DNA of 64,000 nucleotides from Rhodohalobacter mucosus (GTDB taxonomy: Bacteria; Bacteroidota; Rhodothermia; Balneolales; Balneolaceae), in the NCBI RefSeq assembly GCF_003150675.1, contig NZ_QGGB01000006.1, positions 248,001 through 312,000 on the forward strand. The letters are read 5' to 3'. Position numbers and translations under genes: made by a program. The notes beneath the pieces were generated by a model. The model was not told the DNA's origin and searched no databases. It worked only from the letters and a program-made list of their open reading frames with translations. Shown piece by piece: positions 1 to 8,736 of this stretch (position 1 is its first letter; every line of letters starts with the position of its first letter).

Positions 1-436
1 TCAGCAGCACCATCCATCTTCTCTGCCTGTGCCGGTAAAAGAGATGCGCAAACAGTGCAATGGCCGGCGTGAGCCACCCGGCGCGGATTTCGATCTCGTC
101 TGTATAGCGTATTTTGCCGGGCTCCGTCTCATGGAAGGTGATCTCATGGTTCCACACGGCTGCCAGCCGGCCGCTTTCCCGGCTCCGGATGGTGTTGGAT
201 TTCTTATCAATTTCGGTAAGCCGGATCGTATGCTCTCCCATTGGAATAAACCCGAATAACCGGAGCTTTAATCTGTAAGCTACATCAACCTGCCATTCAT
301 CCGGAAGAGACTTCCCACTCAGAGGCTTAAACGTAAGAACCGGAGATGCCACAAACTGCAGCGATGCCGGCCGGATGATCTTCTTCCAAAGCTGCTCCTC
401 CGTACAGGAGAAATGTGTTGTGATTTGGACACGCAC
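1..436 (-). CDS. SRPBCC-like ligand-binding domain protein (partial, C-terminus off window)
   Basis: An open minus-strand frame of at least 145 codons runs off the left edge. Its translation reads like a START/SRPBCC fold: an early EEQLWKKI segment, then a predicted beta-rich stretch with FKPLSG, EWQVD and YRLKLRLFGFIPMGEHTI, and a final helix near ALFAHLFYRHRQRRWMVLL. No ATG is available after the last in-frame stop, so I take the GTG at 436 (MRVQITTHFS); its Shine-Dalgarno is not obvious. The substrate cannot be told. A terminator hairpin separates it from the small membrane protein gene upstream, so it probably has its own promoter. Confidence 0.6.
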   Translation of the reverse strand, partial: MRVQITTHFSCTEEQLWKKIIRPASLQFVASPVLTFKPLSGKSLPDEWQVDVAYRLKLRLFGFIPMGEHTIRLTEIDKKSNTIRSRESGRLAAVWNHEITFHETEPGKIRYTDEIEIRAGWLTPAIALFAHLFYRHRQRRWMVLL

Positions 437-476
437 GTTTGTGTGATCTGAAAAGGAGTATGACGGTTATAAAGTT

Positions 477-511
477 AAAAAGCGGGGCTCACGACATTCA
501 ATAGGCCCCGC
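477..511 (-). terminator. Rho-independent terminator of the small membrane protein gene
   Basis: On the minus strand a GCGGGGC/GCCCCGC perfect 7-bp stem (505-511 with 482-488) is followed by five Ts. It lies 19 nt past the stop codon at 530. Confidence 0.75.
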
Positions 512-529
512 ACGTAAAAGTGGCAAGGA

Positions 530-814
530 TCAATCTTTGGCAACCAAAAGAGATAACGGCCGGTTTAACGCATAGAGAATAGCTCCCCAGATCATAATAA
601 CGACCGGAGTGATGTAGCCGGTCTGCCCGATGCCGGAAGATGCCATCATGGTCCTTTCCATCTCACCGAACGTTTCCGCCTGACCCGCCATTTCCTGAAA
701 CATACTGTTCATATTCTGGATTTGGAGAAAAACGACGGAGATCAGAACCAGGCCGCTAAATATCACCAGAATGGCAGTCAGCTTGATAACCCCGGATGCG
801 GTGTCTCTTTTCAT
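530..814 (-). CDS. Small two-pass membrane protein of unknown function
   Basis: A 94-residue protein with two hydrophobic segments (about residues 10-31 and 68-86) joined by a Met- and Gln-rich loop containing QIQNMNSMFQEM and MERTMMASSGIG. I do not recognise a family. The ATG at 814 follows a basic N-terminus, and a convincing terminator lies just past the stop, which supports a real transcribed gene. It stands alone, 288 bp downstream of the kinase gene's stop and on the same strand. Function is unknown; topology suggests both ends are on the same side of the inner membrane. Confidence 0.6.
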   Translation of the reverse strand: MKRDTASGVIKLTAILVIFSGLVLISVVFLQIQNMNSMFQEMAGQAETFGEMERTMMASSGIGQTGYITPVVIMIWGAILYALNRPLSLLVAKD

Positions 815-1050
815 AACGGTTTCATTTTATGGTTTGATTGTTAGGACAACACGTTTCACTTCGAGCTTCTTAAGCGAATTGTTTTGTTGAATCCATAAAT
901 GTACCACCAACGTACTGATTGTATTTAGTATAGCAGATGGGGGTGAGACCCGCAAGGGGAATTTATTGGTGGTTAGTTGTTTGTTGTAACAGACCGGCAG
1001 AAAGTTGATCGCTGTGTGTAGCCTGTTGTGAGCTGATTCAAAATCAGTCA

Positions 1051-1106
1051 CCTACAACCAGCAACCAGCCACTAACCACTAAAAACTCAAAACTAAGAAC
1101 TCTCAA
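1051..1106. repeat. Heptanucleotide mosaic array (8 units) touching a stop codon
   Basis: Read in steps of seven the sequence is cctacaa, ccagcaa, ccagcca, ctaacca, ctaaaaa, ctcaaaa, ctaagaa, ctctcaa. Words differ but keep the 7-bp phase. The TGA stop of the kinase gene (1103-1105) lies inside the last unit. Confidence 0.75.
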
Positions 1107-3586
1107 AGCCCCAATGCCTCAAGTTCCCTGATCTGGCTTTCAAACCTTTCCGGGTTGTCGCGAAAGAAGGCGAGTGCATCGCGAAGGTGTGTTTCTGCTT
1201 CGTCTTGGCGGTCGAGGTCCCAAAGGCAGCGGCCCAGGGTATAGCGGGTGGTCATCAGCTCCGGATGATCACCGGGCAGCTGGTTGCTCCGCAAGGTGTA
1301 GGCGCGCTCAGCAAAGGGCATGGCTTCGTCACATCGCTGTTGGCCCCGAAGCGCTTCAGCGAGTCCCTTAAGCGGATAGGCCTGGCGTATGTGATCGGCC
1401 GGCAGCAGTCGCTCGCTGTGATCCAGCGCCTCTCTCATAATTTCTTCGGCCTGTGCATACTCCTCCATCCGCAGATAGACATTGCCGTAGCTCTGCAAAA
1501 TCCCGGCAATGTAAAAGTTCTCATTTCCGTACTCCTCCCGGAAAATGGTCAGTACATCGCGATAGGTCTCCGCACTCTCTTCCAGCCGCCCAGCTCCGCC
1601 GTAGGCGCGGGCCGTGTTTGAATGTGCAGCGATTGTATTGAGGTGGCCCGGTCCGAAGATCTCCAGGCGCATCTCATGGGCATCGATAGCGTAGGAGATG
1701 GCATCTTCGTAGCGGCCCATGTTCTGGTAGAGGCTGGAGATGTGGTTCAGCGTTGAAGCGATTTTTTCATGGATGCCAGGGTAGCGTGCGCGGCTCAGCT
1801 CCAGGGAGCGGAAAAGATACTCCTCTGCCAGTTCGTACTCACCCAGCCGCCGGTAGTTGGTACCCATATAGAATACAAAATCGTCATATGTCTGGCCCGC
1901 CTCTTCTGCGTTGTTTTCGTAGATGGGCTCCACCAGCCGCAGCACTGAATCGGCCCTGGCATAATCCTGGTTTACATCGAGGTGATAGGTGTAGTCCAGG
2001 TAGACGCTTGCAAACTCCAGGGAGCCGGGCTCCAGGTTTTCATTCGCCAGGCTCAGCGCCTGCTGCATCACGTCCATCGCCTCGTCGTACTTTCCGGCCT
2101 TGTCAAGGATGATGGAGCGGTCGGCGAGCATGTTGATGTAGGTGAAAGAAGTGGTATCCTGCTGCGACTCCTTCCAGAGGCCGACCGCGAGCGCGGATAT
2201 TGAATCTGCCTTCTCAAGCGCGATCAGGTTCGCATAGACATCGGCCATGAGGATCAGCAGTTCTGCTCGCGTACGTGGATCTTCCTTGAGTTCCGTGTTG
2301 ATGTACGCGCTGCTCATATCCACCATCCCGAGCGCGGTCAGCTCCTGTCCCTGGTTCTGCATCGGGTCGATCGAGAGAAGGGAACTTCCCAGCACAGATG
2401 CAATGCGTGTGGCTCTGTCAGCTTCACTTTGTGCCCGTTCAGTTTCACTTTTCAGCTCCATGGTGTAGATAAAAACGAGAATGATAATGCTGATTATCGA
2501 AAAAATACCGATAAAGGAGGCTGCGCGGTTCCTTTTGAGCCACTTGCCGGCACGGTAGAGGGGAGCTTTGGAGTAGACGGACACAGGGCGTTCGTTCAGC
2601 CAGGATCGTATCTCATCAGACATCTCCGAAGCACTCTCAAAACGCCTCTCCGGATCCTCTGTAAGCGCCATTCCGCAGATTGCTTCCAGTTCACGATCAA
2701 CAGGCGAGGGCAAGCACCCTTCGGAACGGAATTTCGGATCGGGATGACAACCGGACAGCAGCTGGTGAAGAATAACGCCCAGGCTGTAGATGTCGGAGGA
2801 GGTGGAAGTGGGCCTGCCGTCACGCTGTTCGGGGGAGGCATAGGCGCGGGTCATCGCCCTTCGTTCAGAGCCGGGATCATCTGGCCCCTCCAGTATTTGA
2901 GCGATACCGAAATCGAGCAGGCGAACCTGCGGGTCCGTATCCTCACCGGTTACCATGATGTTGGCCGGCTTAAGGTCGCGGTGCACAATCAGATTTTTAT
3001 GTGCATACTGAACCGCTTCGCAGACTTTCAGAAATAGTTTAAGCCGCTTCTTAACCGGCAGGCTGAGGCGGTCACACCAGGATATCAGATTTTCTCCCTG
3101 CACGTACTCCATGGCAAACCATGGGCGGCCCTCATCCGTAATGCCGCCGTCGATCAGCCTTGCAATATTGGGATGCTGCAGGCTGGCCAGAATGCTGCGC
3201 TCAGCTTCAAAGTGCTCTATGGCCCGCGGTGTACCCATACCGTATTTGGTCAGCTTCAGCGCAACGGTCTGCTCAAAGCCTCCCTGCACGCGGTGGGCCA
3301 GGTAGACGTTGCCCATGCCGCCCGTTCCGATCTTTTCAGCTACCCTGTATGGACCAACCTGAACGCCATCCATAGGCACCAGATCGGAGAGATCAACGCG
3401 TTCAATGGCAAAACCGTCGAGGAGAGAGGTTTCCTGTGAATCCGCCGAAAGGAGAGAGTAAAGTTCATCGTAGAGGAGAGGGTCTTCGGTTTTGACCGAT
3501 TCCAGCCGCAATGTGCGCTGATCCGGTTCCAGATCCACGATTTCCTTAAATAGCGTCTGGACTTTTTTCCACTGTTCAGCGTTCAT
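1103..3586 (-). CDS. Membrane-anchored Ser/Thr protein kinase with C-terminal TPR repeats
   Basis: 827 residues. An N-terminal helical segment (1-58) shared with the paralogue at 53402 precedes a complete Hanks-type kinase domain: glycine loop GTGGMG at 87-92, VALK lysine K111, HRDLKPAN at 202-209, DFG at 225-227, SPEQ near 251 and DIYSLG near 265. A single membrane helix follows at about 356-376. The remainder is a run of tetratricopeptide repeats with YxxA/LGxxYxxxGxxxEA patterns, up to about residue 820. This predicts a cytoplasmic kinase with a periplasmic protein-binding array. It lies 184 bp downstream of an ECF sigma factor gene on the same strand, so the two may be one transcription unit and the sigma factor a possible substrate. 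All catalytic residues are present. Only the ligand is unknown. Confidence 0.93.
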   Translation of the reverse strand: MNAEQWKKVQTLFKEIVDLEPDQRTLRLESVKTEDPLLYDELYSLLSADSQETSLLDGFAIERVDLSDLVPMDGVQVGPYRVAEKIGTGGMGNVYLAHRVQGGFEQTVALKLTKYGMGTPRAIEHFEAERSILASLQHPNIARLIDGGITDEGRPWFAMEYVQGENLISWCDRLSLPVKKRLKLFLKVCEAVQYAHKNLIVHRDLKPANIMVTGEDTDPQVRLLDFGIAQILEGPDDPGSERRAMTRAYASPEQRDGRPTSTSSDIYSLGVILHQLLSGCHPDPKFRSEGCLPSPVDRELEAICGMALTEDPERRFESASEMSDEIRSWLNERPVSVYSKAPLYRAGKWLKRNRAASFIGIFSIISIIILVFIYTMELKSETERAQSEADRATRIASVLGSSLLSIDPMQNQGQELTALGMVDMSSAYINTELKEDPRTRAELLILMADVYANLIALEKADSISALAVGLWKESQQDTTSFTYINMLADRSIILDKAGKYDEAMDVMQQALSLANENLEPGSLEFASVYLDYTYHLDVNQDYARADSVLRLVEPIYENNAEEAGQTYDDFVFYMGTNYRRLGEYELAEEYLFRSLELSRARYPGIHEKIASTLNHISSLYQNMGRYEDAISYAIDAHEMRLEIFGPGHLNTIAAHSNTARAYGGAGRLEESAETYRDVLTIFREEYGNENFYIAGILQSYGNVYLRMEEYAQAEEIMREALDHSERLLPADHIRQAYPLKGLAEALRGQQRCDEAMPFAERAYTLRSNQLPGDHPELMTTRYTLGRCLWDLDRQDEAETHLRDALAFFRDNPERFESQIRELEALGL

Positions 3587-3770
3587 GGACGTTTGTTTAT
3601 CAATTAAATTGCGACATTGTTTTCATAGCCACAGAGGCACTGAGTCATAAACTTTTCTCTGTCTATTCTTGTCTTGGAGAATAGAAAAAATCCTGCTCAT
3701 GCCAGATTTGAATCATACTCACTCGGTGGCTTATATCTTATCGCGCAGAAACCTTCACCATCCGGCGAAA

Positions 3771-4340
3771 TTATTTTTCACCACCCATTGCCGTTTTCAG
3801 CCAGGCGCGGGCTACACGCCAGTCGTAGCGGACCGAGTGCTCGGTGCCGCCCATCACATCCGCAATCTCTTTGTAGCTCATTCCACCAAAAAAACGGTAC
3901 TGCACAATTTTGGCCTGGCGTTCATCCATCTCTTCCAGCTTCTGCAGCGCATCATCAAGGTCGATAAGTTCCGACAAATTAGCCTCATGTGGTGCCAATC
4001 CATCGGTAAAGGTAACGGCCGGTTCTTTGCCGCCTCGTTTTTCCGCGTTCTTCTTGCGGGCATAGCTGATCAGAATACGGCGCATGGCAAGGGCGGCAAC
4101 CGCCAGAAAATGGTTCCGGTTGTGGTATGTGGCCTGGTCCTGATCAACAAGCTTGATATACGCTTCATGGACAAGTGCAGTGGTTTGCAGCGTGTGGCCG
4201 GCCCGCTCGCGGCGCAGCTGAAAACTGGCTTCCTGCCTGAGGTGTTCATACACCAAAGGATAAATTTTCTCAATCACACGCTTTTCATCAGCTCCGGATT
4301 GATTGAGAAGCTGGGTAATGGAAGGATCTTGCCTGTTCAT
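3771..4340 (-). CDS. ECF sigma factor of the Sigma70_ECF (TIGR02999-type) group
   Basis: 189 residues from the ATG at 4340. The frame continues 70 codons further upstream, but that part has no sigma similarity. The HTLQTTALVHEAYIKLVDQ segment (about 47-65) is typical of region 2 in this group. Region 4 is visible as MDERQAKIVQYRFFGGMSYKEIADVMG followed by the recognition helix TEHSVRYDWRVARAWL. It would direct RNA polymerase to a specific promoter set. No anti-sigma factor gene is next to it; the downstream neighbour is the kinase-TPR gene. In some ECF groups (for example EcfP with PknT in Vibrio) the sigma factor is activated by phosphorylation, and the same logic is a reasonable inference here. 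Confidence 0.9.
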   Translation of the reverse strand: MNRQDPSITQLLNQSGADEKRVIEKIYPLVYEHLRQEASFQLRRERAGHTLQTTALVHEAYIKLVDQDQATYHNRNHFLAVAALAMRRILISYARKKNAEKRGGKEPAVTFTDGLAPHEANLSELIDLDDALQKLEEMDERQAKIVQYRFFGGMSYKEIADVMGGTEHSVRYDWRVARAWLKTAMGGEK

Positions 4341-4645
4341 TGTTTTTGAGAACGTAAATGGAAGGTCATGAGGAACTAGACGTAAACTATGGAATAATCT
4401 ATCTCTTACAGGCCAATACTGCAAAAAATTGATCTTTTTTAATAGTGGCCGGTACCCGACCCGCAGGTAAATCTCTGTCTTGTAGCGAGTAATCACAAAA
4501 CGAAAACGGATTTTTCTAAAAAAGGGCGCTTTGGAAAGAGATCTGATCACTTTTTATCAATCCGGATCTGCAATAAAAATTGAGTTTCGGGTAGTGTGCA
4601 CATTCGATTGATATACTCTACAGGAAAGATTTTACATCCGGGAAT
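4341..4645. other. 305-bp gap between ECF sigma gene and photolyase gene
   Basis: This is the intergenic region between divergent genes, so it should hold both promoters. The ECF reading frame stays open through most of it without recognisable homology. I see no repeat, hairpin or clear consensus promoter. Confidence 0.5.
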
Positions 4646-6154
4646 GTGGCAAAAAGTGTTTGTGTTTATCATGGCATGAAATCAATCAACTCCCATCGCG
4701 TACGTACACGAAATGACAAGGAACCATGGGCAGACGGAGAGTATGTGCTCTACTGGATGCAGATCAACCGAAGGTTTCACTATAATTATGCCCTCGAATA
4801 TGCCGTAGGATGGGCCAATAAGCTGGGAAAACCGCTATTGATTCTGGAGGCGTTTTCGTGCGACTACCCCTGGGCCACCGCTCGCTCGCACACCTTCATG
4901 ATGCAGGGTATGAAGGAGCATCTTGAAATTGCAGATGAAAAGGGTTTGAACTATGTCTCCTTTGTTGAGCAAGAACCGGGACAATACGATCGGCTTCTGA
5001 AGAAACTGGCCGGACGTGCCTCCCTGCTGATTACCGATGAGTACCCCGTCTTCATCATGCGTGAGCGCAACGAGCGCTATCCGGAGGAGCTCGATATCCC
5101 CTACATTACGGTCGACAGCAACGGCATCATTCCGCTGGGCCTTACCGATAAGGATCCGTACAGCGCCTACTTTTTCCGGAAAATTATGCAGAAGCATTTT
5201 GTGGAGGCCATTACGCATCCGCCAAAAAAGGACCCCTTGGATGAGCTGGAAGATCGGAAACCAATTGATCTGCCTGATTCCGTTATTGACGGATTGCCTG
5301 ATGTCCGCAAGGCTCTGAACGATATCCCGGAATTTATTTCAGGCCTGGATATTAACCATGAGGTAAAACCCATTGAGTGGCAGGGCACCCGTTCTGCAGC
5401 GCTGGGCATGCTGGGACAGTTCATCAAAAACGCGCTGTTGGAGTATGACGAAAAGCGAAACGACCCGGACGAGAAGAAAACGAGTCAGCTGAGTCCGTGG
5501 CTTCATTTCGGTAAAATTTCATCCTATGAGGCTGTTAAAGCCGTTCTGGATCATCAGCCGGATGGGTGGGACCTCGACAGCATCACCTTCAACAAGGGAT
5601 CCACGGGCGGCTTTTTCAACGGCAATCCCAATATCGACGGATTTCTGGATGAGATTATCACCTGGAGAGAGGTCGGATTCCACTTCGCTCACCACCGAAG
5701 CGATTACGATCAATACGACAGCCTGCCCGACTGGGCCCTGGAAACGATGAACGAGCACAGGGATGATCCGCGTGAATGGGTGTACAGTTATGAAGAGCTC
5801 AAAAACTCCCGTACACATGACGAAATCTGGAATGCTGCACAAACACAGCTGCGGGAGGAGGGTATCATTCATAACTACCTGCGGATGCTGTGGGGCAAGA
5901 AGGTGATCGAGTGGACGCCCGATTATGAAACCGCACTTCAGTACCTGATCGACCTCAACAATACCTACGCCATCGATGGCAGGGATCCAAACAGCTACTC
6001 GGGTATTTTCTGGTGTTTCGGAAGATTCGACCGCGCCTGGCAGGAGAGGCCCATATTCGGAAAACTGAGATACATGACCAGCGACAGCACGCGCAAAAAA
6101 GTAAAGCTCAGAGAGTACCTGAACCGGTTCGGGAATCAGAAGGCACTTCTTTGA
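4646..6154 (+). CDS. Class II CPD photolyase (deoxyribodipyrimidine photolyase)
   Basis: 502 residues, the usual length. The N-terminal half is a Rossmann-like antenna domain (VLYWMQINRRFHYNYALEYA). The FAD-binding half contains LSPWLHFGKISSYEA, ITWREVGFHFA, YLRMLWGKKVIEWT, DLNNTYAIDGRDPNSYSGI and RPIFGKLRYMTSDSTRKK, the signature of class II enzymes. It would split cyclobutane pyrimidine dimers with blue or near-UV light. The frame opens at GTG 4646. An ATG at 4676 (MKSINSHRVRTRND) is a credible alternative, because family members usually start close to the NxxR motif. It stands alone on the plus strand. A second, unrelated photolyase-type gene lies at 18.0 kb. Confidence 0.92.
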   Translation: MAKSVCVYHGMKSINSHRVRTRNDKEPWADGEYVLYWMQINRRFHYNYALEYAVGWANKLGKPLLILEAFSCDYPWATARSHTFMMQGMKEHLEIADEKGLNYVSFVEQEPGQYDRLLKKLAGRASLLITDEYPVFIMRERNERYPEELDIPYITVDSNGIIPLGLTDKDPYSAYFFRKIMQKHFVEAITHPPKKDPLDELEDRKPIDLPDSVIDGLPDVRKALNDIPEFISGLDINHEVKPIEWQGTRSAALGMLGQFIKNALLEYDEKRNDPDEKKTSQLSPWLHFGKISSYEAVKAVLDHQPDGWDLDSITFNKGSTGGFFNGNPNIDGFLDEIITWREVGFHFAHHRSDYDQYDSLPDWALETMNEHRDDPREWVYSYEELKNSRTHDEIWNAAQTQLREEGIIHNYLRMLWGKKVIEWTPDYETALQYLIDLNNTYAIDGRDPNSYSGIFWCFGRFDRAWQERPIFGKLRYMTSDSTRKKVKLREYLNRFGNQKALL

Positions 6155-6181
6155 AAAGGCTTCTCAGGGCGTACCCGTTAT

Positions 6182-6634
6182 TCATGACCGGTGGCGAATA
6201 ATTGCCAGCGTGCAGCGCGAGATGCAGACCAGTTTTCCGGACTCCGTCTCAATCCGGGTTTCCCACACCTGGGTTTGCGCACCGCGGTGAACAGGTCTGG
6301 CAATACCCCTTACGGTGCCGCCACTGCGTACCGCTTTAATGTGGTTTGCATTGATTTCGAGTCCGACAGCTGTTTTATCATCCGAATCCAGGTTCAGCCA
6401 TGCCCCGATCGAGCAGAGGGTTTCTGCCAGGGCAACGGAAGCCCCGCCGTGCAAAATGCCAAAGGGCTGAATGGTGTTTTCATTTACCGGCATCTCCGCG
6501 ATCATCTCATCACGGCTGATTTTTGTGTATGCAAAACCCAGTGCGTCACCCATCGTTTTTTTGCTTTCCGGAAAAATCATTTCTGCTTTATCCCTGATTG
6601 CCTCTTCGATGTAAATACGATTATTCTTTTCCAT
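6182..6634 (-). CDS. Hotdog-fold thioesterase (PaaI/YdiI-like)
   Basis: 150 residues from the ATG at 6634 (MEKNNRIYIEEAI); upstream in-frame codons look like leader sequence. The hotdog signature is clear: NTIQPFGILHGGASVALAET around residues 52-71, with the HGG and downstream catalytic acid (AET), then GLEINANHIKAVRSGGTVRG. Such enzymes hydrolyse acyl-CoA thioesters, often aromatic or medium-chain. It is divergent from the acyl-CoA synthetase gene, which fits a role in fatty-acid turnover, but the substrate is not shown by the sequence. Confidence 0.88.
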   Translation of the reverse strand: MEKNNRIYIEEAIRDKAEMIFPESKKTMGDALGFAYTKISRDEMIAEMPVNENTIQPFGILHGGASVALAETLCSIGAWLNLDSDDKTAVGLEINANHIKAVRSGGTVRGIARPVHRGAQTQVWETRIETESGKLVCISRCTLAIIRHRS

Positions 6635-6740
6635 GATACTGATGGCTCCGGGTTTTGGATGGTGATTGAACTTGAGGGAAAAGTAGAACTTTTTATTCAA
6701 CAAATTTTTAAAAGTCCGCGCAAAGTGTAAATTAATAGGG

Positions 6741-6751
6741 TAACAGTGTTA
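6741..6751. promoter_or_regulatory. Small palindrome in the thioesterase/acyl-CoA synthetase divergent region
   Basis: TAACA-G-TGTTA is a perfect 11-bp dyad, 41 nt before the acyl-CoA synthetase start and within the divergent promoter region. It could be an operator for the beta-oxidation genes, but it is short and no regulator gene is adjacent. Confidence 0.25.
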
Positions 6752-6791
6752 ACCTGAGCCTGAATGCCTTAAAAACCGCTTTTTTATAATC

Positions 6792-8579
6792 ATGAGTGAA
6801 ACCAAAATGACGCTTCCCGGTTTGCTTTTCAAGGGCCTGGATAATCACCCTGAAGGCTTGTTCTCTTCCACTAAAAGAGACGGCACCTGGCATGAAACCG
6901 ATGTAAAATCATTTCGTGAAAAAGTCCGGAATTTCGCTATGGGTCTGTACGATCTGGGGGTGAGACCGGGCAATAAGGTTTCCATTCACTCTGAAAACAG
7001 CACGGAGTGGCTCGTTTGTGACCTGGCTGTTCTCTCTCTTGGAGCCGCTAACGTACCGATCTATACCACACAGCCCGGCAACCAGATCAAATATATTCTG
7101 GAAAACTCCGACAGTATTGTTCATATCGTGTCAAACGACGAAATGTTTGCGGAGACCAAACCTCTTATTAAAAGCATCAAAACGGTTAAGGCGGTAATTT
7201 CGATAAGAGAGTCATCACATAAAAAACTTAAGCGGTTTGAGGATATTCTCGAAAGGGGCAAAAAAGTGAACGAGGAAAATCCGGATTTGTTCGACTCACT
7301 TCGAAATGATGTTGAGCCGGATCAGGTCGCCACGCTTATCTACACCTCGGGGACAACCGGTATGCCCAAGGGAGTGATGCTCACTCATAATAATATCGCT
7401 TCCAATGTGCTGGCATCCCTTGAAAGACTGCCATTTGATATGAGCGAATTTCATGGACAGCGCCTGCTCTCATACCTTCCCTTGTCGCATGTTTTTGAAC
7501 GGATGATTGACTACATGTACATTCGCATGGGATGCAGAATCTATTTTATAGAAAATATTGAAGAGATCCGGGATGATTTTCTCTACGTGGAACCATTCTT
7601 CCTTGCCACCGTACCGCGCCTGCTCGAAAAGATTCATACTGGGGTCAAGGTCAGGGGACAGGAGATGAGCGGCCTTCAAAAAAATATTTATTATTGGGCT
7701 ATCTATCTTACCGAATCCTACGATCCTGAGCATCCACCAACCGGACTGGCTGCAGTAAAGCACCGGATTGCAGATAAGCTTGTGTACAGTAAAATCCGTG
7801 ATCTGTTCGGAGGCAACCTGCGCGGGATGGTAAGCGGTGGAGCTGCGCTATCGCCGGAAGTTTTCCGCTTTGGTAATGCCATCGGGCTTATCGTGGTACA
7901 GGGCTATGGGCTGACTGAGACGTCACCCGTGATCTCTGTTCAAACGCCTAAGGACATGAGGGTGGGGAGCTCCGGCAAACCGCTCCGCGATGTGGAGGTT
8001 AAAATTGCGGATGACGGTGAGATCCTTACCCGCGGACCGAATGTGATGAAGGGATATTACAAGGATGAGGAGAAGACGAATGAGGTGATCACCTCCGACG
8101 GCTGGTTCAAAACGGGGGATATCGGCGAGCTGGATGAAGACGGAAACCTTTTCATTACAGATCGTAAAAAATCGATGTTCAAGCTTTCGACCGGCAAGTA
8201 TGTGGCCCCGAATCACGTTGAGGGTGAAATTTCGGGCTCGGGTTTTATCGATCAGATTGTTGTGATCGGATATCAGCGTAAATTTTGCTCCGCCCTGATT
8301 GTGCCTTCTTATGATAATGTGAAGAAAAGACTGAAGCGTGACGGTTATGATCCGGATGAGCCGTACAGCAAGGATCCGAAAGTGCGTGAGCTTATTCAGA
8401 AAGAGGTTGACAAGCACAACCAAAACCTGTCTCCATGGGAAACCGTCAAGAAGTTTGTGCTGCTCGAAGAACCCCTGACGATCGACAGCGGCGAGCTTAC
8501 TCCAACCATGAAGGTGAAACGACCGGTTGTTCTCGAAAAATACAAAGAAGAGATCGAATCGATGTATGAAGAGGAGTAG
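6792..8579 (+). CDS. fadD: Long-chain fatty acyl-CoA synthetase (AMP-forming)
   Basis: 595 residues. ANL-superfamily motifs are all present: P-loop YTSGTTGMPKG at 184-194, GYGLTE at 371-376, TGD at 441-443 and the DRKKSMFK hinge around 457-464. The overall sequence resembles the bacterial/eukaryotic long-chain FAA/ACSL group, including LSYLPLSHVFERM and SGGAALSPEV. It activates free fatty acids to acyl-CoA at the membrane, feeding the beta-oxidation genes downstream on the same strand. The end of the gene and the following 35 bp read in 7-bp steps like the heptad arrays. The start ATG at 6792 is the first in-frame start. Confidence 0.92.
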   Translation: MSETKMTLPGLLFKGLDNHPEGLFSSTKRDGTWHETDVKSFREKVRNFAMGLYDLGVRPGNKVSIHSENSTEWLVCDLAVLSLGAANVPIYTTQPGNQIKYILENSDSIVHIVSNDEMFAETKPLIKSIKTVKAVISIRESSHKKLKRFEDILERGKKVNEENPDLFDSLRNDVEPDQVATLIYTSGTTGMPKGVMLTHNNIASNVLASLERLPFDMSEFHGQRLLSYLPLSHVFERMIDYMYIRMGCRIYFIENIEEIRDDFLYVEPFFLATVPRLLEKIHTGVKVRGQEMSGLQKNIYYWAIYLTESYDPEHPPTGLAAVKHRIADKLVYSKIRDLFGGNLRGMVSGGAALSPEVFRFGNAIGLIVVQGYGLTETSPVISVQTPKDMRVGSSGKPLRDVEVKIADDGEILTRGPNVMKGYYKDEEKTNEVITSDGWFKTGDIGELDEDGNLFITDRKKSMFKLSTGKYVAPNHVEGEISGSGFIDQIVVIGYQRKFCSALIVPSYDNVKKRLKRDGYDPDEPYSKDPKVRELIQKEVDKHNQNLSPWETVKKFVLLEEPLTIDSGELTPTMKVKRPVVLEKYKEEIESMYEEE

Positions 8580-8612
8580 GGAAAAGGGAGTATTGAGCAA
8601 TGAGTATCAATA
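8571..8612. repeat. Heptanucleotide mosaic array over the acyl-CoA synthetase stop codon
   Basis: Units are gaggagt, agggaaa, agggagt, attgagc, aatgagt and atcaata in one 7-bp phase. The TAG stop codon (8577-8579) sits at the first unit boundary. Confidence 0.55.
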
Positions 8613-8680
8613 CACATTAATATCAAAACCTTGAGGATATGGCGTACTGACAGTTTCTGAATAGAATCGCGAACCATTCT

Positions 8681-8736
8681 CACGACTCAAGACACAAGAC
8701 TATAAAAACATGACTCAGGACTCAGAAATCAAGACG
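8681..8736. repeat. Heptanucleotide mosaic array crossing the fadN-like start codon
   Basis: Units are cacgact, caagaca, caagact, ataaaaa, catgact, caggact, cagaaat and caagacg. The ATG at 8710 is inside unit five, so the first nine codons (MTQDSEIKT) are made of repeat. Confidence 0.8.

Noticed and set aside
827-1051. Minus-strand frame of 74 codons between the small membrane protein and kinase genes
   Set aside because: Its second half is repeat DNA and no domain or signal is visible.
2429-3037. Plus-strand frame of 202 codons opposite the first kinase gene
   Set aside because: It is an antisense shadow of the kinase domain. The minus-strand frame has all the kinase motifs, and this one resembles no family.
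3669-4349. Plus-strand frame of 226 codons opposite the ECF sigma gene
   Set aside because: Shadow of the sigma factor, whose region 2 and 4 motifs are unmistakable.
7923-8600. Minus-strand frame of 225 codons inside the acyl-CoA synthetase gene
   Set aside because: Antisense of a gene with all ANL motifs; no independent start or similarity.
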